Shown piece by piece: positions 54,131 to 64,000 of a stretch of DNA of 64,000 nucleotides. The stretch is from Salvelinus alpinus. Taxonomy: Eukaryota > Chordata > Actinopteri > Salmoniformes > Salmonidae. Each line of letters starts with the position of its first letter. Within the stretch, counting starts at the first letter, position 1. The stretch is taken from contig NC_092098.1 of the NCBI RefSeq assembly GCF_045679555.1, forward strand, positions 21,606,038 to 21,670,037, in the 5' to 3' direction. A program made the translations under genes and the position numbers. The notes beneath the pieces are model-generated. The model saw only the letters and a program-made list of their open reading frames with translations, searched no databases and had not been told where the DNA came from.

Positions 54131-55300
54131 GTGTATAGTATGATATTTGTTCTTTTGTTTAGTAGTTTTCAGTTTTTAGTACATGACAGTACACTTACTA
54201 ATTATTTAATGTTATTTTATTTAAAATTGCATACTTTGTGTGACATACTTGTACATAGCTGCTGTTTGAAGAGTTGAGACACTGACTGAAGGATATTTTG
54301 GTTGATTTAGTTGGGTTATTCATTGAAGTAGTTATTTTGCTTTTAGAACTGTACTTATTTGTATCTTTTTGTTCTTGTAAAACTATTGTAGTAGACTCAG
54401 GCCAGTGGAGACCAACTTTGTGATGGTTCTCAATGGAGATTATTTAAGACGAGATCACACCATGTTTATTGTATTTACGAAAACTGCACCCATACAGTGT
54501 ACAGTACCATTGCCACCTACTGGCCTTTCTTGGTATTGCTGGTTTTAAGTACAAATACCTGCATACATACTGGACTGATAAGCAACACTGCTATAACTAT
54601 TATTAGTAGTAGTATTATAATGATTTAAACATTTGAACAAGTTGGGACAACCCTTCAGTTAACTACTGTACCTATCAATTATCCAGTAGTAGTGATTATG
54701 GTTCCTCAATATACATTTTACATTTTACAACGTAGGCTATGTGTTACAGCACTACTTTTGGTGTCCCCCTCAGGAATTGCTCTTGAGAAAATGTCATGTA
54801 ATTGTCCCCTCCAAAGTTGATATCAGATTTTCGCCCCTGTGTAGCCTACAAAAGCCTACTCCTGCTCTTTTCCCGCGATCCATCAAACACATTTGGTGTG
54901 TCATCAGTGGTCTCTGATTTGTGGTCAGACTCGCTCAGGTGGAACAAACTTAAAGTTGCGCCTTTTTTCAATGCTGATTTGAATGTCTTTGAGAAAACAG
55001 AACTGTCAAATATTTTTTTTCAGAATTTAAAAGTAATCCACGAAGTAATCATCTAGTTTTTCCAAAATATCCGTTTTCTGATTACAATATTTTTGCTGCT
55101 AATGTAACAGATTACAGTTACCGTTTTTTGTAATCCCTTACATGTAACTTGTAATCCGTTACCCCCCCAACCCTGAATGTAGTGGACAAAAAGTAAAAGT
55201 TCTCAAAAATATAAATAGTAAAGTATAGATACCCCCAAAAACTACTTTAGTAGTACTTTAAACTATTTTTACTTAAATACTATACACCACTGGGGGAAAT

Positions 55301-57250
55301 GAATGGAGTTTTTATAGTGTTTTTGAATAAATGCTGAAAATAATGTCTGTGGTAAACACAGGCTTAAGATCTTATCTGTTTTGATCTATGAGATAATCTT
55401 AATCAACTAACTTCACTTTTATTTTTTTTATTTTAAGCATTTATGTAATAAAAAAAGGACATAAAGCACATAAAAGGCTTCATAATTCATAAAGTCCATG
55501 TTAACTGACTGATATTATCTCATAGAACAAAACGTATGATGTTTATTACAAAACCCTATTCTTTCCCCATTCCTTTTCCCCATATGAATGGCTGAATGAA
55601 CCAGAGGTAACTCATATCCGTTTTTTTGGACTTCAAGCTGGCGAGCTCTATTGGTATGACATCAATTACAATGTCATGTTCAAAGTTCACAATTTTACCT
55701 TTTGTAGGTGAGAGCAGAACTACTTTGAAATAGTTTTGACCGTGTTTAAAACTTGGGAACATACAACATGGGCTCTTTCACATCATCTACACATGTGGCA
55801 TTGCAGTCGTATCAATACAGTGTAACAAGCAATCAGTTATCTGTAAGTTGCGTGGCTCCATTGTAGAGGCTGTGCTTGTTATGTACTTTGTATCACTTGC
55901 TTGTCCCATGCAGATAAATGACCAAACGCAATAGTGGCAGATTAACTCATTGTGTGCGGTGATGTTTAAAAACAACATGTTTATGTTATGCTTATAGATA
56001 AGCTAAAAATGTGCATGAGTAAGTGTTCATTATCATAATTGAGAGTGTGACGTCTCTCCTCTGCTGTACATTCATCCCTGTGATAGCTTTAGGGCTTGTT
56101 CACTGTACAAACTGTGTGCTTCCCCTCCATGCAATCTCCATAGTTTTATAATAACCCCCATAGTCCTTGGTTTATGATAAGGTAATACACTTGTAGGCCT
56201 ACTAATATCATTGAGATGTTTCATATTCTTAAAACATGGATACCCTCTGCCCCCTGCAAAAGGTTGACATGAAACATTTGTTAAGCACTATATTTGAAAA
56301 AAAGAACGTTTGCACTCGGGTAAAGGTTAATGAAGAAGAATTAATAGGGACAGGATATTCAAGTTTTGGCAATGCTACTACTGGAGCCTATAGGTGCATG
56401 TTAGTGGAGCAGTTCATGTTGAGAGAGAGAATGTGATAGAATCTGATTGTACTGCCAGTCCCTCAAACAATCAGATGTCAATCCTATGGTTTGGATAGGG
56501 CTTTTACATAACATTCAAAGTGTTGTTGCAGTATGGAGTGTGTATTAATGTATGGAAATAGTGGAATGAAGAATGGAAGCTCTGTTCAGTCAAATTAATA
56601 CAGTACTGCACAATGCTATGTAGGCCTATTACTATAATAATCAAAGTTAGATCATTATGACGGTCAAAGATAAAAGTAAAAAATAAAGTCAATATAAAAA
56701 TAAAAACAGTTATGGAGGGAGAGTCGCTCTGAATGGGAGTCAAGTTAGATGACTGACTGTAATGTAAATGTTGAGCGGCTTCACTGCAGGTAGATTGTAT
56801 GTTTTAATATTCACAAAAAAAATCTAAACATCTGACCATATATGCTATATAACACTAGAGGGAGCCAGCAGAATTGCCTTTACTGGCACCTCAGTCAAGA
56901 AGCAGCCAACAGAGAGACTGATAGGGAGCCTACTGGCACCTAAACAGGTTGTTGAGGTGCCAGTAGTTGAGGTGTCAGAGATTGTCACAGTTGGGGATTC
57001 TTAATTTCATCACTCTGTTGTCACTATGATTTTATCTGAGCTTCAGGAAATTCAAATGAGCCTCGTGATTTACATAAATCCAGTGAAAACCTGCAGTTCT
57101 TTTTACTCTTTCTCTCTCGATTTAACGCTAAAGTACCAGACATAATAAATGTCCTACTACTGTAGGTCCTACTACTGCGACATTCAAATGTACAAAAATG
57201 TATCTGAAATGCGGCAATACACATCAACAACCATCATTTTATATAGCTTA
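55301..57250. other. intergenic region, no gene recognised
   Basis: AT-rich sequence with no open frame that shows a family feature. The largest, 66-68 codons, lack recognisable motifs. A small hairpin lies at 56930-56966. Confidence 0.5.
56930..56966. repeat. 12-base-arm hairpin and repeated CTGGCACCT
   Basis: CTACTGGCACCT at 56930-56941 and its exact complement at 56955-56966. The same TACTGGCACCT occurs again at 56881, and AGGTGTCAG follows at 56970. Confidence 0.7.
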
Positions 57251-57258
57251 ATAACACA

Positions 57259-57865
57259 CAGTGGAGTGAAGTAACTTAAGAAAAAATACTTTGAAGTACT
57301 ACTTCGTTTTCTGTATTTCACTTTACTATTTATATTTTTGACAGCCTTTACTTTTACTCCACTACACCCCCCCCAAAAAAAAATATGTACTTCTTACTTC
57401 CATACATTTTCCCTAGCACCCAAAAGTAGGCCTACAAGTTACATTTTGAATGTTCAGAAAGGACAGTAATATGGTCTAATTCACACACCTATCAGTATAA
57501 CGTGTTGTCATCCCTACTGCCTCTTATCTGGCAGACTCAGTAAACACAAATATTGCGTTTGTAAATGATGTCTGAGTGTTGCAGTGTGCCCCTGCTGTCC
57601 ATAAATACAATGTTTTTTTTAAACCAAAAATTGGGCGTTTGGTTTGCTTAATATAAGGAATTTGATTTATAGCATTTACTGTTACTTTTTCCGTTTTCCA
57701 CCACTGTACTTAACTACATTTAAATCCAGAGTACATTTAAAACCAGATATTTTTTTACTTTTACTCAAGTAGTATTTTACTGGGTGACTTTCACTTGAGT
57801 TATTTTATATCAGGTATCTTTACTTTTACTCAAGTATTAACAATTAAGTACTTTTCCCACCACTG
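57259..57865. mobile_element. complete hAT-type MITE, CAGTGGTG family
   Basis: CAGTGGAGTGAAGTAAC at the left and TTCCCACCACTG at the right, with a perfect 8-base duplication ATAACACA (57251-57258, 57866-57873). It is a 607-base full-length relative of the outer element at 48379-55292 in the opposite orientation. Confidence 0.9.
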
Positions 57866-58004
57866 ATAACACACAATATATATATATTGATCTCCACTAC
57901 AACATACAAGTGTATCCAAAATACAGCACCTAAATTATAGCCTACTATCGTCTATGAAAACTGATTTCCCTGTTTTTTTGACAGCATTAAGTTATTACGA
58001 GGTA

Positions 58005-59628
58005 CAGTGCATTCGGAAAGTATTTAGACCCCTTGACCTTTTCCACATTTTGTTACGTTATAGTCTTATTCTAAAATTGCTGAAATAGTTTTTTTTACTC
58101 ATCAATCTACACACAATACCCCATAATGACAAAGCAAAAACAGGTTTTTAGAAATGTTTGCTAATTTATTAAAAATCCAAAACTGAAATATCACATGTAC
58201 ATAAGTTAGACCCTTTACTCAGTGCTTTGTTGAAGCACCTTTGGCAGCGATTACAGCCTCGAGTCTTCCTGGTTATGATGCTACAAGCGTGATACACCTA
58301 TATTTGGGGAGTTCTTCTCATTCTTCTCTGCAGATCCTCTCAAGCTCTGTCAGGTTGGATGGGGAGCATTGCTGCACGGCTATTGTCAGGTCTCTCCAGA
58401 GATGTTCAATCGGGTTCAAGTCCGGTCTCTGGCTGGGCCACTCAAGGACATTCAAAGACTTGTCCCGAAGCCACTCCTGCGTTGTCTTGGCTGTGTGCTT
58501 AGGGTCATCCTGTCGGAAGGTGAATCTTCGCTCAGTCTGAGGTCCTGAGCGCTCTGGAGAAGGTTTTCATCAAGGAGCTCTGTATTTTGCTCCGTTCATC
58601 TTTACCTCAATCCTGACTAGTCTCCCAGTCCCTGCTGGTGAAAAACATCCCCACAGCATGATGCTGCCACCACCATGCTTCACCATAGGGATGGTGCCAG
58701 GTTTCCTCCAGACGTGATGCTTGGCATTCAGGCCAAGGAGTTCAATCTTAGTTTCATCAGACCAGAGAGTCTTGTTTCTCCTGGTCTGAGAGTCTTGGGG
58801 TGCCTTTTGGCAAACTCCAAGCAGCCTGTCATGTGCCTTTTACTGAGGAGTGGCCTCTGTCTGGCCACTCTACCATAAAGGCCTGATTGGTGGAATGCTG
58901 CAGAGATGGAAGTTTCTTGCTTCTGGAAGGTTCTCCCATCTCCACAAAGGAACTCTAGAGCTCTGTCAGAGTGACCATCGGGTTCTTGGTCACCTCCCTG
59001 ACCAAGGCCCTTCTCCCCCGATTGCTCAGTTTGGCCGGGCGACCAGCTCTAGGAAGAGTCTTGAGTGGTTCCAAACTTCCATTTAAGAATGATAGAGGCC
59101 AATGTGTTCTTTAAAAAAAACTGTTATTTAACTAGGCAAGTCAGTTAAGAACAAATTCTTATTTACAATGACAGCCTAGGAACAGTGGGTTAAACTGCCT
59201 TGTTCAGCAGCAGAACGACAGATTTTTACCTTGTCAGGTCAGGGATTCAATCTAGCAATCTTCCAGTTTCTAGCCCAACGCTCTAACCACTAGGCTACCT
59301 GCCGCCCTGTTCTTGGGGACCTTCAGTGCTGCAGAAATGTTTTGGTACCCTTCCCCAGATCTGTGCCTCGACACAATCCTGTCTCGGAGCCTTACGAACA
59401 ATTCCTTCGACCTCATGGCTTGGTGTTTGCTCTGACATGAACTGTCAACTGTGTTGACAAATGTATACATTTGCAAAATGTAAAAAAAACTGTTTCTGTT
59501 TTGTCATTATGGGGTATTGTGTGTAGATTGATGAGGACCTTATTTTATTTAATCCATTTTAGAATAAAGCTGTAACTTAACAAAATGTGGAAAAAGTCAA
59601 GGGGTCTGAATACTTTCCAGATGCACTG
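58005..59628 (-). mobile_element. Tc1-like element, CAGTGCATTCGGAAAG family, copy 2
   Basis: TA on both flanks; ends CAGTGCATTCGGAAAGTATT and near complement. The transposase is on the minus strand: RSGEGYQNISAALKVPKN at about 59300-59370, then more C-terminal landmarks toward 58260, all in broken frames. A SINE (59112-59307) interrupts the HTH-coding region. It ends 71 bases before the RING/IBR-type sequence. Confidence 0.9.
59112..59307 (-). mobile_element. HpaI-type SINE inserted in a Tc1 element
   Basis: On the minus strand it starts GGGCGGCAGGTAGCCTAGTG, then GTTAGAGCGTTGGG, then GACAAGGTAAAAATCTGTCG, and ends CTTGCCTAGTTAAATAACAG plus A-rich tail. A 7-base duplication TGTTCTT lies at 59105-59111 and 59308-59314, within the Tc1 sequence. 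Confidence 0.9.
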
Positions 59629-59699
59629 TAGATAACAGGTAATCTCACAGATAATGGTTTATGACATTGTATACCTCTCCCCTCCCCACTCCTCACCAG

Positions 59700-60171
59700 T
59701 CCATTCCTCCATCCCCACTGAAGTGCCCTTGCTGCCACCAGGCTGGGGCCAGAAAGGTCAAAGGTCAGCGTGCTGTGTGTCAACGCTGCCCCGAGGCCCT
59801 GCACCGTGTCTACCAGTTCTGCTGGGCCTGTGGGAGGGAGTGGCCTCAGGAGGAACCCTGGAGGGCCAAGGGAGCCATTCCTCCTGCCCTCTGCCAGGCT
59901 GTGCCCTCAGGACTGCCCTCCTCTCCCCAGAGGTCATAGCTGATCCCTGCAGTTCAGCCAAGGGATGCCCCTTCTTCAGGGCCTGTCCTGGCTGCAAGGC
60001 CCTCCTCACTCACACCGGAAAGGGATGTCCCAATATCATCTGTCCACACTGCCATAAAGTGTTCTGCTTCCGCTGCTTGAAGTGCTATTTTGAGTATGAT
60101 TATGTTTTTGAGTCCCATCTACAATGCACTGTGGTGGGTAACAGTCAGTCTCTCAGAGAGTTGGGAATGTA
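59700..60171 (+). pseudogene. RING/IBR-type zinc-binding sequence, frameshifted (E3 ligase-like)
   Basis: After a pyrimidine-rich acceptor (CTCACCAG ending 59699) one frame reads LKCPCCHQAGARKV, CQRCPEAL and YQFCWACGREWPQE. A second frame, starting near 59875, reads SSCPLPGCALRTALLSPEV, GCPFFRACPGCKALLTH and GCPNIICPHCHKVFCFRCLK. The paired Cys spacing and FCWACG/FCFRCLK resemble IBR-type domains of RBR ubiquitin ligases. The two halves are out of frame by one base near 59860-59880 and no intron fits cleanly, so this is probably a broken gene piece or a retained exon with an error. No start codon or RING1 exon is visible nearby, and the flank upstream is Tc1. Fish have lineage-specific RBR relatives; I cannot name this one. 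Confidence 0.55.
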
Positions 60172-61087
60172 GAGGCTATGGCACATGGTCTTTGGAACAT
60201 TAATTAATGCCTCATTCATTATCACTTGCAAAAGGAAACCATATTGATTGTAATTACTCCTGGAAATATAAATATATTGTACAAAGACAGTAAATTGCTA
60301 TGCTTCATTATTGTCCATTTTTCCTCAGTTGTCTGCATGCTACTCAAGTAAAAGATGAATAAATCCCAAAGTTATAATTTGTGTTCTGAGACCAGTCATG
60401 AGTTTCGGAATATCAGGGGGGAGGAGATTAACATGTTTTTGTGGCCTATGATGGGTTCAGGAATCATATCACAGACAGTCTATAATCAGGTGGCCATTTA
60501 TAAACGCTCCTCCCATCCACAGATGGTGGAACCTCCATTCCAGTCTTATTACATCTGACTAGTGTTCTGAGAGTGGTCATATTTTTGGCCTCTGACATGT
60601 CTATATACAGCCATGTTATAACTATCATACATAACTGACTCCTGGTGGTGGCACTTTAAATAGCCTATACATCTGAACTAACAGGACGTCGCCACTATTT
60701 TTAGCACAGGATTATTTGCTTCCTATGGATTTAAAGGTATCTACATTTAATCTGTACGCTTATTACTGCTAAATTCAATAAAAGATAATAATTAATTAAT
60801 TTTACACAAAAATAATGTAACAAATCTGTTGATATGGCACTGTGGATGTATTAGACTTCAGACTTCAGAATTAAAAGAGCATTCAAAATAAAAGTCCCCA
60901 TTGAAACTAATGCAAACAGATAAAAAAAAGTGGAAGCATGCCACAATTGGACTAGATAATGCATTTGTAGGTTGGAATGTTGTTGAATAAATTCAATAAA
61001 AGATAATTAATTTTACACAAAAATAATGTAACAAATCTGTTGATATGGCACTGTGGATTTATTAGACTTCAGAATTGCATTGGGTAC
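60172..61087. other. intergenic region with a local duplication
   Basis: No gene recognised. The only structure I see is the duplicated AT-rich segment at 60771-61076, listed next. Confidence 0.5.
60771..61076. repeat. short direct duplication
   Basis: 60771-60872 and 60989-61076 are near-identical direct copies (AAATTCAATAAAAGATAAT, TTACACAAAAATAATGTAAC, ATATGGCACTGTGGAT). They are separated by 116 bases and differ by small insertions. The second copy runs almost up to the LTR start at 61088. Confidence 0.9.
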
Positions 61088-61324
61088 TGTCACATCCTGA
61101 TCAGTTTCACCTGTAATGGTTATTGTCTCCACCCCCTTCAGGCGTTGCTTGTTATCCCTGGTGTATATATCCCCGTGTTTCCTGTCTCTCTGTGCCAGTT
61201 CGTCTTGTATGTTCCAAGTCAACCAGCGTGTTTTTCCCGTTCTCCTTCCTTTTCTATTCTGTTTTACTAGTTCTCCCGGTTTTGACCCTTGCCTGTTTTC
61301 TGGACTCTGTACCCACCTGCCTGA

Positions 61325-61782
61325 TGTCACGATCGTCTTGATGAGGAAGAGTGGACCAAGGCGCAGCGTGATATAAATACATCCTCTTTTTATTATACGA
61401 AGAAGATGAACATGAAACGAAACACTTTACAAACTAACAAAACAACAAACGACCGTGAAGCTACAAAACGAAAGTGCACACACAAGCTACTAACATTTAG
61501 ACATAGACGATTACCTACAACAGCCTAATGCCTATGGCTGCCTTAAATATGGTTCCCAATCAGAGACAACAATAAACAGCTGTCTCTGATTGAGAACCAA
61601 ACCAGGCAACCATAGACTTTCCTAAACACCATCACTGAACACAACCCCATACACTCTACAAAACCCCCTATACAATACAACCACCCAAGACGAGACAAAT
61701 ACACACAAACATCCCCCATGTCACACCCTGACCTAACTAAAATAATACAGAAAACAAAGATAACTAAGGCCAGGGCGTGACA
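61325..61782 (-). repeat. downstream LTR of the element 61325-63911
   Basis: 458 bases, almost identical to 63454-63911. It carries an inverted pair of AGAGACA blocks around AATAAACAGCTG that also occurs, diverged, in the solo LTR at 48899-49262. Confidence 0.9.
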
Positions 61783-61920
61783 GTACCCCCCCCCCCCCCC
61801 CCAAAGGTGCGGACTCCGGCCGCAAAACCTGACACAGAAGGGGAGGGTCCGGGTGGGCCTTCCTACGGCGGCGGCTCGGGTGCGGGACGTGGCCCCCACT
61901 CCACCATAGTCAATACCTGC

Positions 61921-62290
61921 TTTGGTGGCTCTGGCAGATCCTGGCTGACTGGCGGCTCTGGCAGATCCTGGCTGGCTGGCGGCTCTGGCAGATCCTGGCT
62001 GGCTGGCGGCTCTGGCAGATCCTGGCTGGCTGGCGGCTCTGGCAGATCCTGGCTGGCTGGCGGCTCTGGCAGATCCTGGCTGGCGGGCGGCTCCGGCTGC
62101 TCCTGGCTGGCGTGCGGCTCCGGCTGCTCCTGTCTGGCGGGCGGCTCCGGCTGCTCCTGTCTGGCGGGCGGCTCCGGCTGCTCCTGTCTGGCGGGTGGCT
62201 CTGGCTGCTCCTGTCTGGCGGGCGGCTCTGGCTGCCCCTGTCTGGCGGGCGGCTCTGGCTGCTCAGGACAGACGGGCGGCTTTGAAGGCT
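61921..62290 (-). repeat. 27-base coding tandem array, about 13 units
   Basis: A 27-base unit (plus strand GGCGGCTCTGGCAGATCCTG) encodes a nine-residue minus-strand repeat of the SQDLPEPPA/ARQEQPEPP type inside the LTR element's open frame. Toward 62100-62260 the unit changes from the SQDL form to the RQEQ form. Confidence 0.85.
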
Positions 62291-63453
62291 CAGGACAGAC
62301 GGGCGGCTTTGAAGGCTCAGGACAGACGGGCAGTTCAGGCGGCTCTGGGCAGACGGGCAGCGCTGGCAGCGCTTGGCAGACGGACAGCTCAGACGGCGTT
62401 GGGCAGGCGGGCAGCGCAGGCAACGCTGGGCAGACGGACAGCGCAGACGGCTCTGGGCAGGCAGGCAGCTCAGATAGCGCTGGGCAGACGGCAGACTCTG
62501 GCCGGCTGAGGCGCACAGTAGGCCTGGTGCGTGGTACCGGAACTGGAGGTACCGGGCTAAGGACACGCACCTCAAGGCTAGTGCGGGGAGCAGCAACAGG
62601 ACGCACAGGACTCTGGAGACGCACAGGAGGCTTGGTGCGTGGTGCCGGAACTGGTGGTACCGGGCTGGAGACACGCACCTTAGGGCGAGTGCGTGGAGGA
62701 GGAACAGGGCTCTGGAGACACACTGGAAGCCTGGTGCGTGGTGTTGGCACTGGTGGTACTGGGCTGGGGCGGGGAGGTGGCGCCGGATATACCGGACCGT
62801 GCAGGCGTACTGGCTCCCTTGTGCACTGAGCCTGCCCAACCTTACCTGGTTGAATGCTCCCCGTAGCCCGACCAGTGCGGGGAGGTGGAATAACCCGCAC
62901 TGGGCTGTGTTGGCGAAGCGGGGACACCATGCGTAAGGCAGGTCCCATGTATGCCGGCCCGAGGAGACGCACTGGAGACCAGACGCGTTGAGCCGGCTCC
63001 ATGGCACCTGGCTCAATGCCCAATCTAGCCCTGCCAGTGCGGGGAGGTGGAATAACCCGCACCGGGCTATGCACATGTACAGGAGACACCATGCGCTCTA
63101 CCGCATAACACGGTGTCTGCCCGTACTCTCGCTTCCCACGGTAAGCACGGAGAGTTGGCGCAGGTCTCCTACCTGACTTCGCCACACTCCGTTGTAGCCC
63201 TCCCCCCCCAAATTTTTTTGGGGCTGACTCACAGGCTTCCTACCACGTCGTCGTGCTGCCTCCATTCGCCGGTATCCCTCACACTGCGCCAGAGAATCCC
63301 AGGCGGGCTCCGGCATTTTCCCTGGGTCGATCGCCCACCTGTCGATCTCCTCCCACGTAGTGTAGTCCAGATTTTGCTCCCATTGCCATTCCTCCTTGCG
63401 CTGCTCCTGCTGCCGCTTATCACGCTGCTTGGTCCCGTTATGGTGGGTAATTC

Positions 63454-63911
63454 TGTCACAATCGTCTTGATGAGGAAGAGTGGACCAAGGCGCAGCGTGA
63501 TATAAATACATCCTCTTTTTATTATACGAAGAAGATGAACATGAAACGAAACACTTTACAAACTAACAAAACAACAAACGACCGTGAAGCTACAAAACAA
63601 AAGTGCACACACAAGCTACTAACGTTTAGACATAGACAATTACCCACAACAGCCTAATGCCTATGGCTGCCTTAAATATGGCTCCCAATCAGAGACAACA
63701 ATAAACAGCTGTCTCTGATTGAGAACCAAACCAGGCAACCATAGACTTTCCTAAACACCATCACTGAACACAACCCCATACACTCTACAAAACCCCCTAT
63801 ACAATACAACCACCCAAGACGAGACAAATACACACAAACATCCCCCATGTCACACCCTGACCTAACTAAAATAATACAGAAAACAAAGATAACTAAGGCC
63901 AGGGCGTGACA
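63454..63911 (-). repeat. upstream LTR of the element 61325-63911
   Basis: 458 bases, about 98-99% identical by eye to 61325-61782. In element orientation it is the 5' LTR, followed directly by the interior beginning AGAATTACCCACC. Confidence 0.9.
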
Positions 63912-64000
63912 CCTGACCATTCTGCCTGCCCTGACCTCGAGCCTGCCTGCCACACTGTACCTCCTGAGTATCAGCCTACTCAGTGCCAGATTACAATTGT

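Larger units (their letters stand above)
48885..55175 (+). mobile_element. inner hAT element with transposase remnant (6.3 kb)
   Basis: Left end CAGGGTTGAGTAGG (continuing TTACTTTCTAAATGTAAT after a solo LTR) and right end GTAATCCGTTACCCCCCCAA ending CCCTG. Flanking 8-mers AATGCAGT (48877-48884) and AATGTAGT (55176-55183) agree at 7 of 8. Subterminal GTAATCNGTTAC-type motifs recur at both ends. It carries a decayed hAT transposase (51244-53894). Three later insertions sit inside: a solo LTR, a Tc1 tail and a hAT MITE. Confidence 0.87.
48379..55292. mobile_element. outer hAT-type MITE split by nested insertions
   Basis: The left part (48379-48884) starts CAGTGGTGGAAAAATTACTC and the right part (55176-55292) ends ATACTATACACCACTG. 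Flanking 8-mers GGGAAAAT (48371-48378) and GGGGAAAT (55293-55300) agree at 7 of 8. Repeated ACTTGAGTAAAAGTA and ACTTAAGTATCAAAAGTA motifs mark the family. A complete reversed copy is at 57259-57865, which shows the uninterrupted element is about 0.6 kb. Confidence 0.88.
61325..63911 (-). mobile_element. LTR retroelement fossil, apparently non-autonomous, young
   Basis: Two LTRs of 458 bases (61325-61782 and 63454-63911) flank a 1.67-kb interior. A 5-base duplication CCTGA is present at 61320-61324 and 63912-63916. LTRs begin TGTCACGCCCTGGCC on the minus strand. A G-rich polypurine tract lies next to the downstream LTR, at about 61785-61806. The interior holds a proline-rich, gag-like open frame of about 440 codons (minus strand, 61863-63185) with a repeat array. 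I see no reverse transcriptase, RNase H or integrase, so it would have depended on another element. The LTRs differ at about 1-2% of positions, which suggests insertion within the last few million years. The outline looks whole. Confidence 0.85.
61088..64000 (+). mobile_element. LTR fossil interrupted by another LTR element, cut by the window edge
   Basis: TGTCACATCCTGATCAG begins at 61088. The sequence runs to 61324 and resumes at 63917 with CATTCTGCCTGCCCTGACC, reaching the window end without a visible terminus. Composition and start resemble a common salmonid LTR. Which family, and whether it is solo or part of a longer element, cannot be told from this window. Confidence 0.6.

Noticed and set aside
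55556-55762. 68-codon minus-strand frame in the gene-poor stretch
   Set aside because: No homology, splice signals or repeat pattern; expected by chance in AT-rich DNA.
58241-58540. 99-codon plus-strand frame MAAITASSLPGYDATSV
   Set aside because: It is the antisense of the minus-strand Tc1 transposase gene; an equivalent shadow occurs in the copy at 19558-19871.
61777-62829. 350-codon plus-strand Gly/Ser-rich open frame
   Set aside because: It is the antisense of the repeat-bearing open frame in the LTR element; the 27-base array keeps several frames open.
61910-63076. 388-codon minus-strand frame offset from the 440-codon frame
   Set aside because: An overlapping shadow frame kept open by the same GC-rich repeat array.

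Overview
The window looks like nuclear DNA of a salmonid fish (Oncorhynchus, Salmo or Salvelinus type). It is AT-rich, intron-rich and packed with repeats that I recognise as salmonid: several Tc1/mariner families (one of the lineage to which Sleeping Beauty belongs), HpaI-type and tRNA-Leu-type SINEs, SmaI/AvaIII-type SINEs, RSg-like LINE tails, hAT elements and LTR fossils. All calls come from reading the sequence; family names rest on memory of published families.

Host genes, left to right. (1) gnb2, G-protein beta-2 subunit, minus strand, 9 coding exons, 1136-6771, 340 aa, intact. (2) An unnamed three-finger C2H2 zinc-finger gene, plus strand, 2 coding exons, 23594-25065, 456 aa. (3) slc12a9, cation-chloride cotransporter family member 9, plus strand, 13 coding exons, 29145-35383, 908 aa, intact. 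(4) An hsd17b3-like short-chain dehydrogenase, minus strand, 11 coding exons, 37291-47951, 319 aa, with a TATA/GC/CCAAT promoter. It is tail-to-tail with slc12a9. (5) A frameshifted RING/IBR-type zinc-binding piece, 59700-60171. gnb2 and slc12a9 are also neighbours on human 7q22, so the block is probably conserved synteny.

Mobile DNA fills much of the rest. gnb2 intron 6 (numbered by coding exons, between coding exons 6 and 7) holds a fold-back Tc1 and a Tc1-derived miniature element. From 8.0 to 12.5 kb three Tc1 families lie end to end, two of them splitting an older RSg-like LINE tail. Further Tc1 copies lie at 18.5, 25.8, 38.0, 39.6, 42.1, 43.9 and 58.0 kb. The introns of the hsd17b3-like gene are mostly transposon. 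Intron 1 carries a Harbinger-like element with only a Myb/SANT-like ORF remnant.

The most striking structure is at 48.4-55.3 kb, just upstream of the hsd17b3-like promoter. One hAT miniature element is split by a 6.3-kb hAT element that carries a decayed BED/TTF-type transposase. That element in turn contains a solo LTR, a Tc1 tail and a third hAT miniature element. Matching target duplications (8 bp hAT, 5 bp LTR) support the layers. The right end of the window (61-64 kb) is a young-looking, apparently non-autonomous LTR element nested in another LTR fossil that runs off the edge.

I found no rRNA, functional tRNA or CRISPR array.
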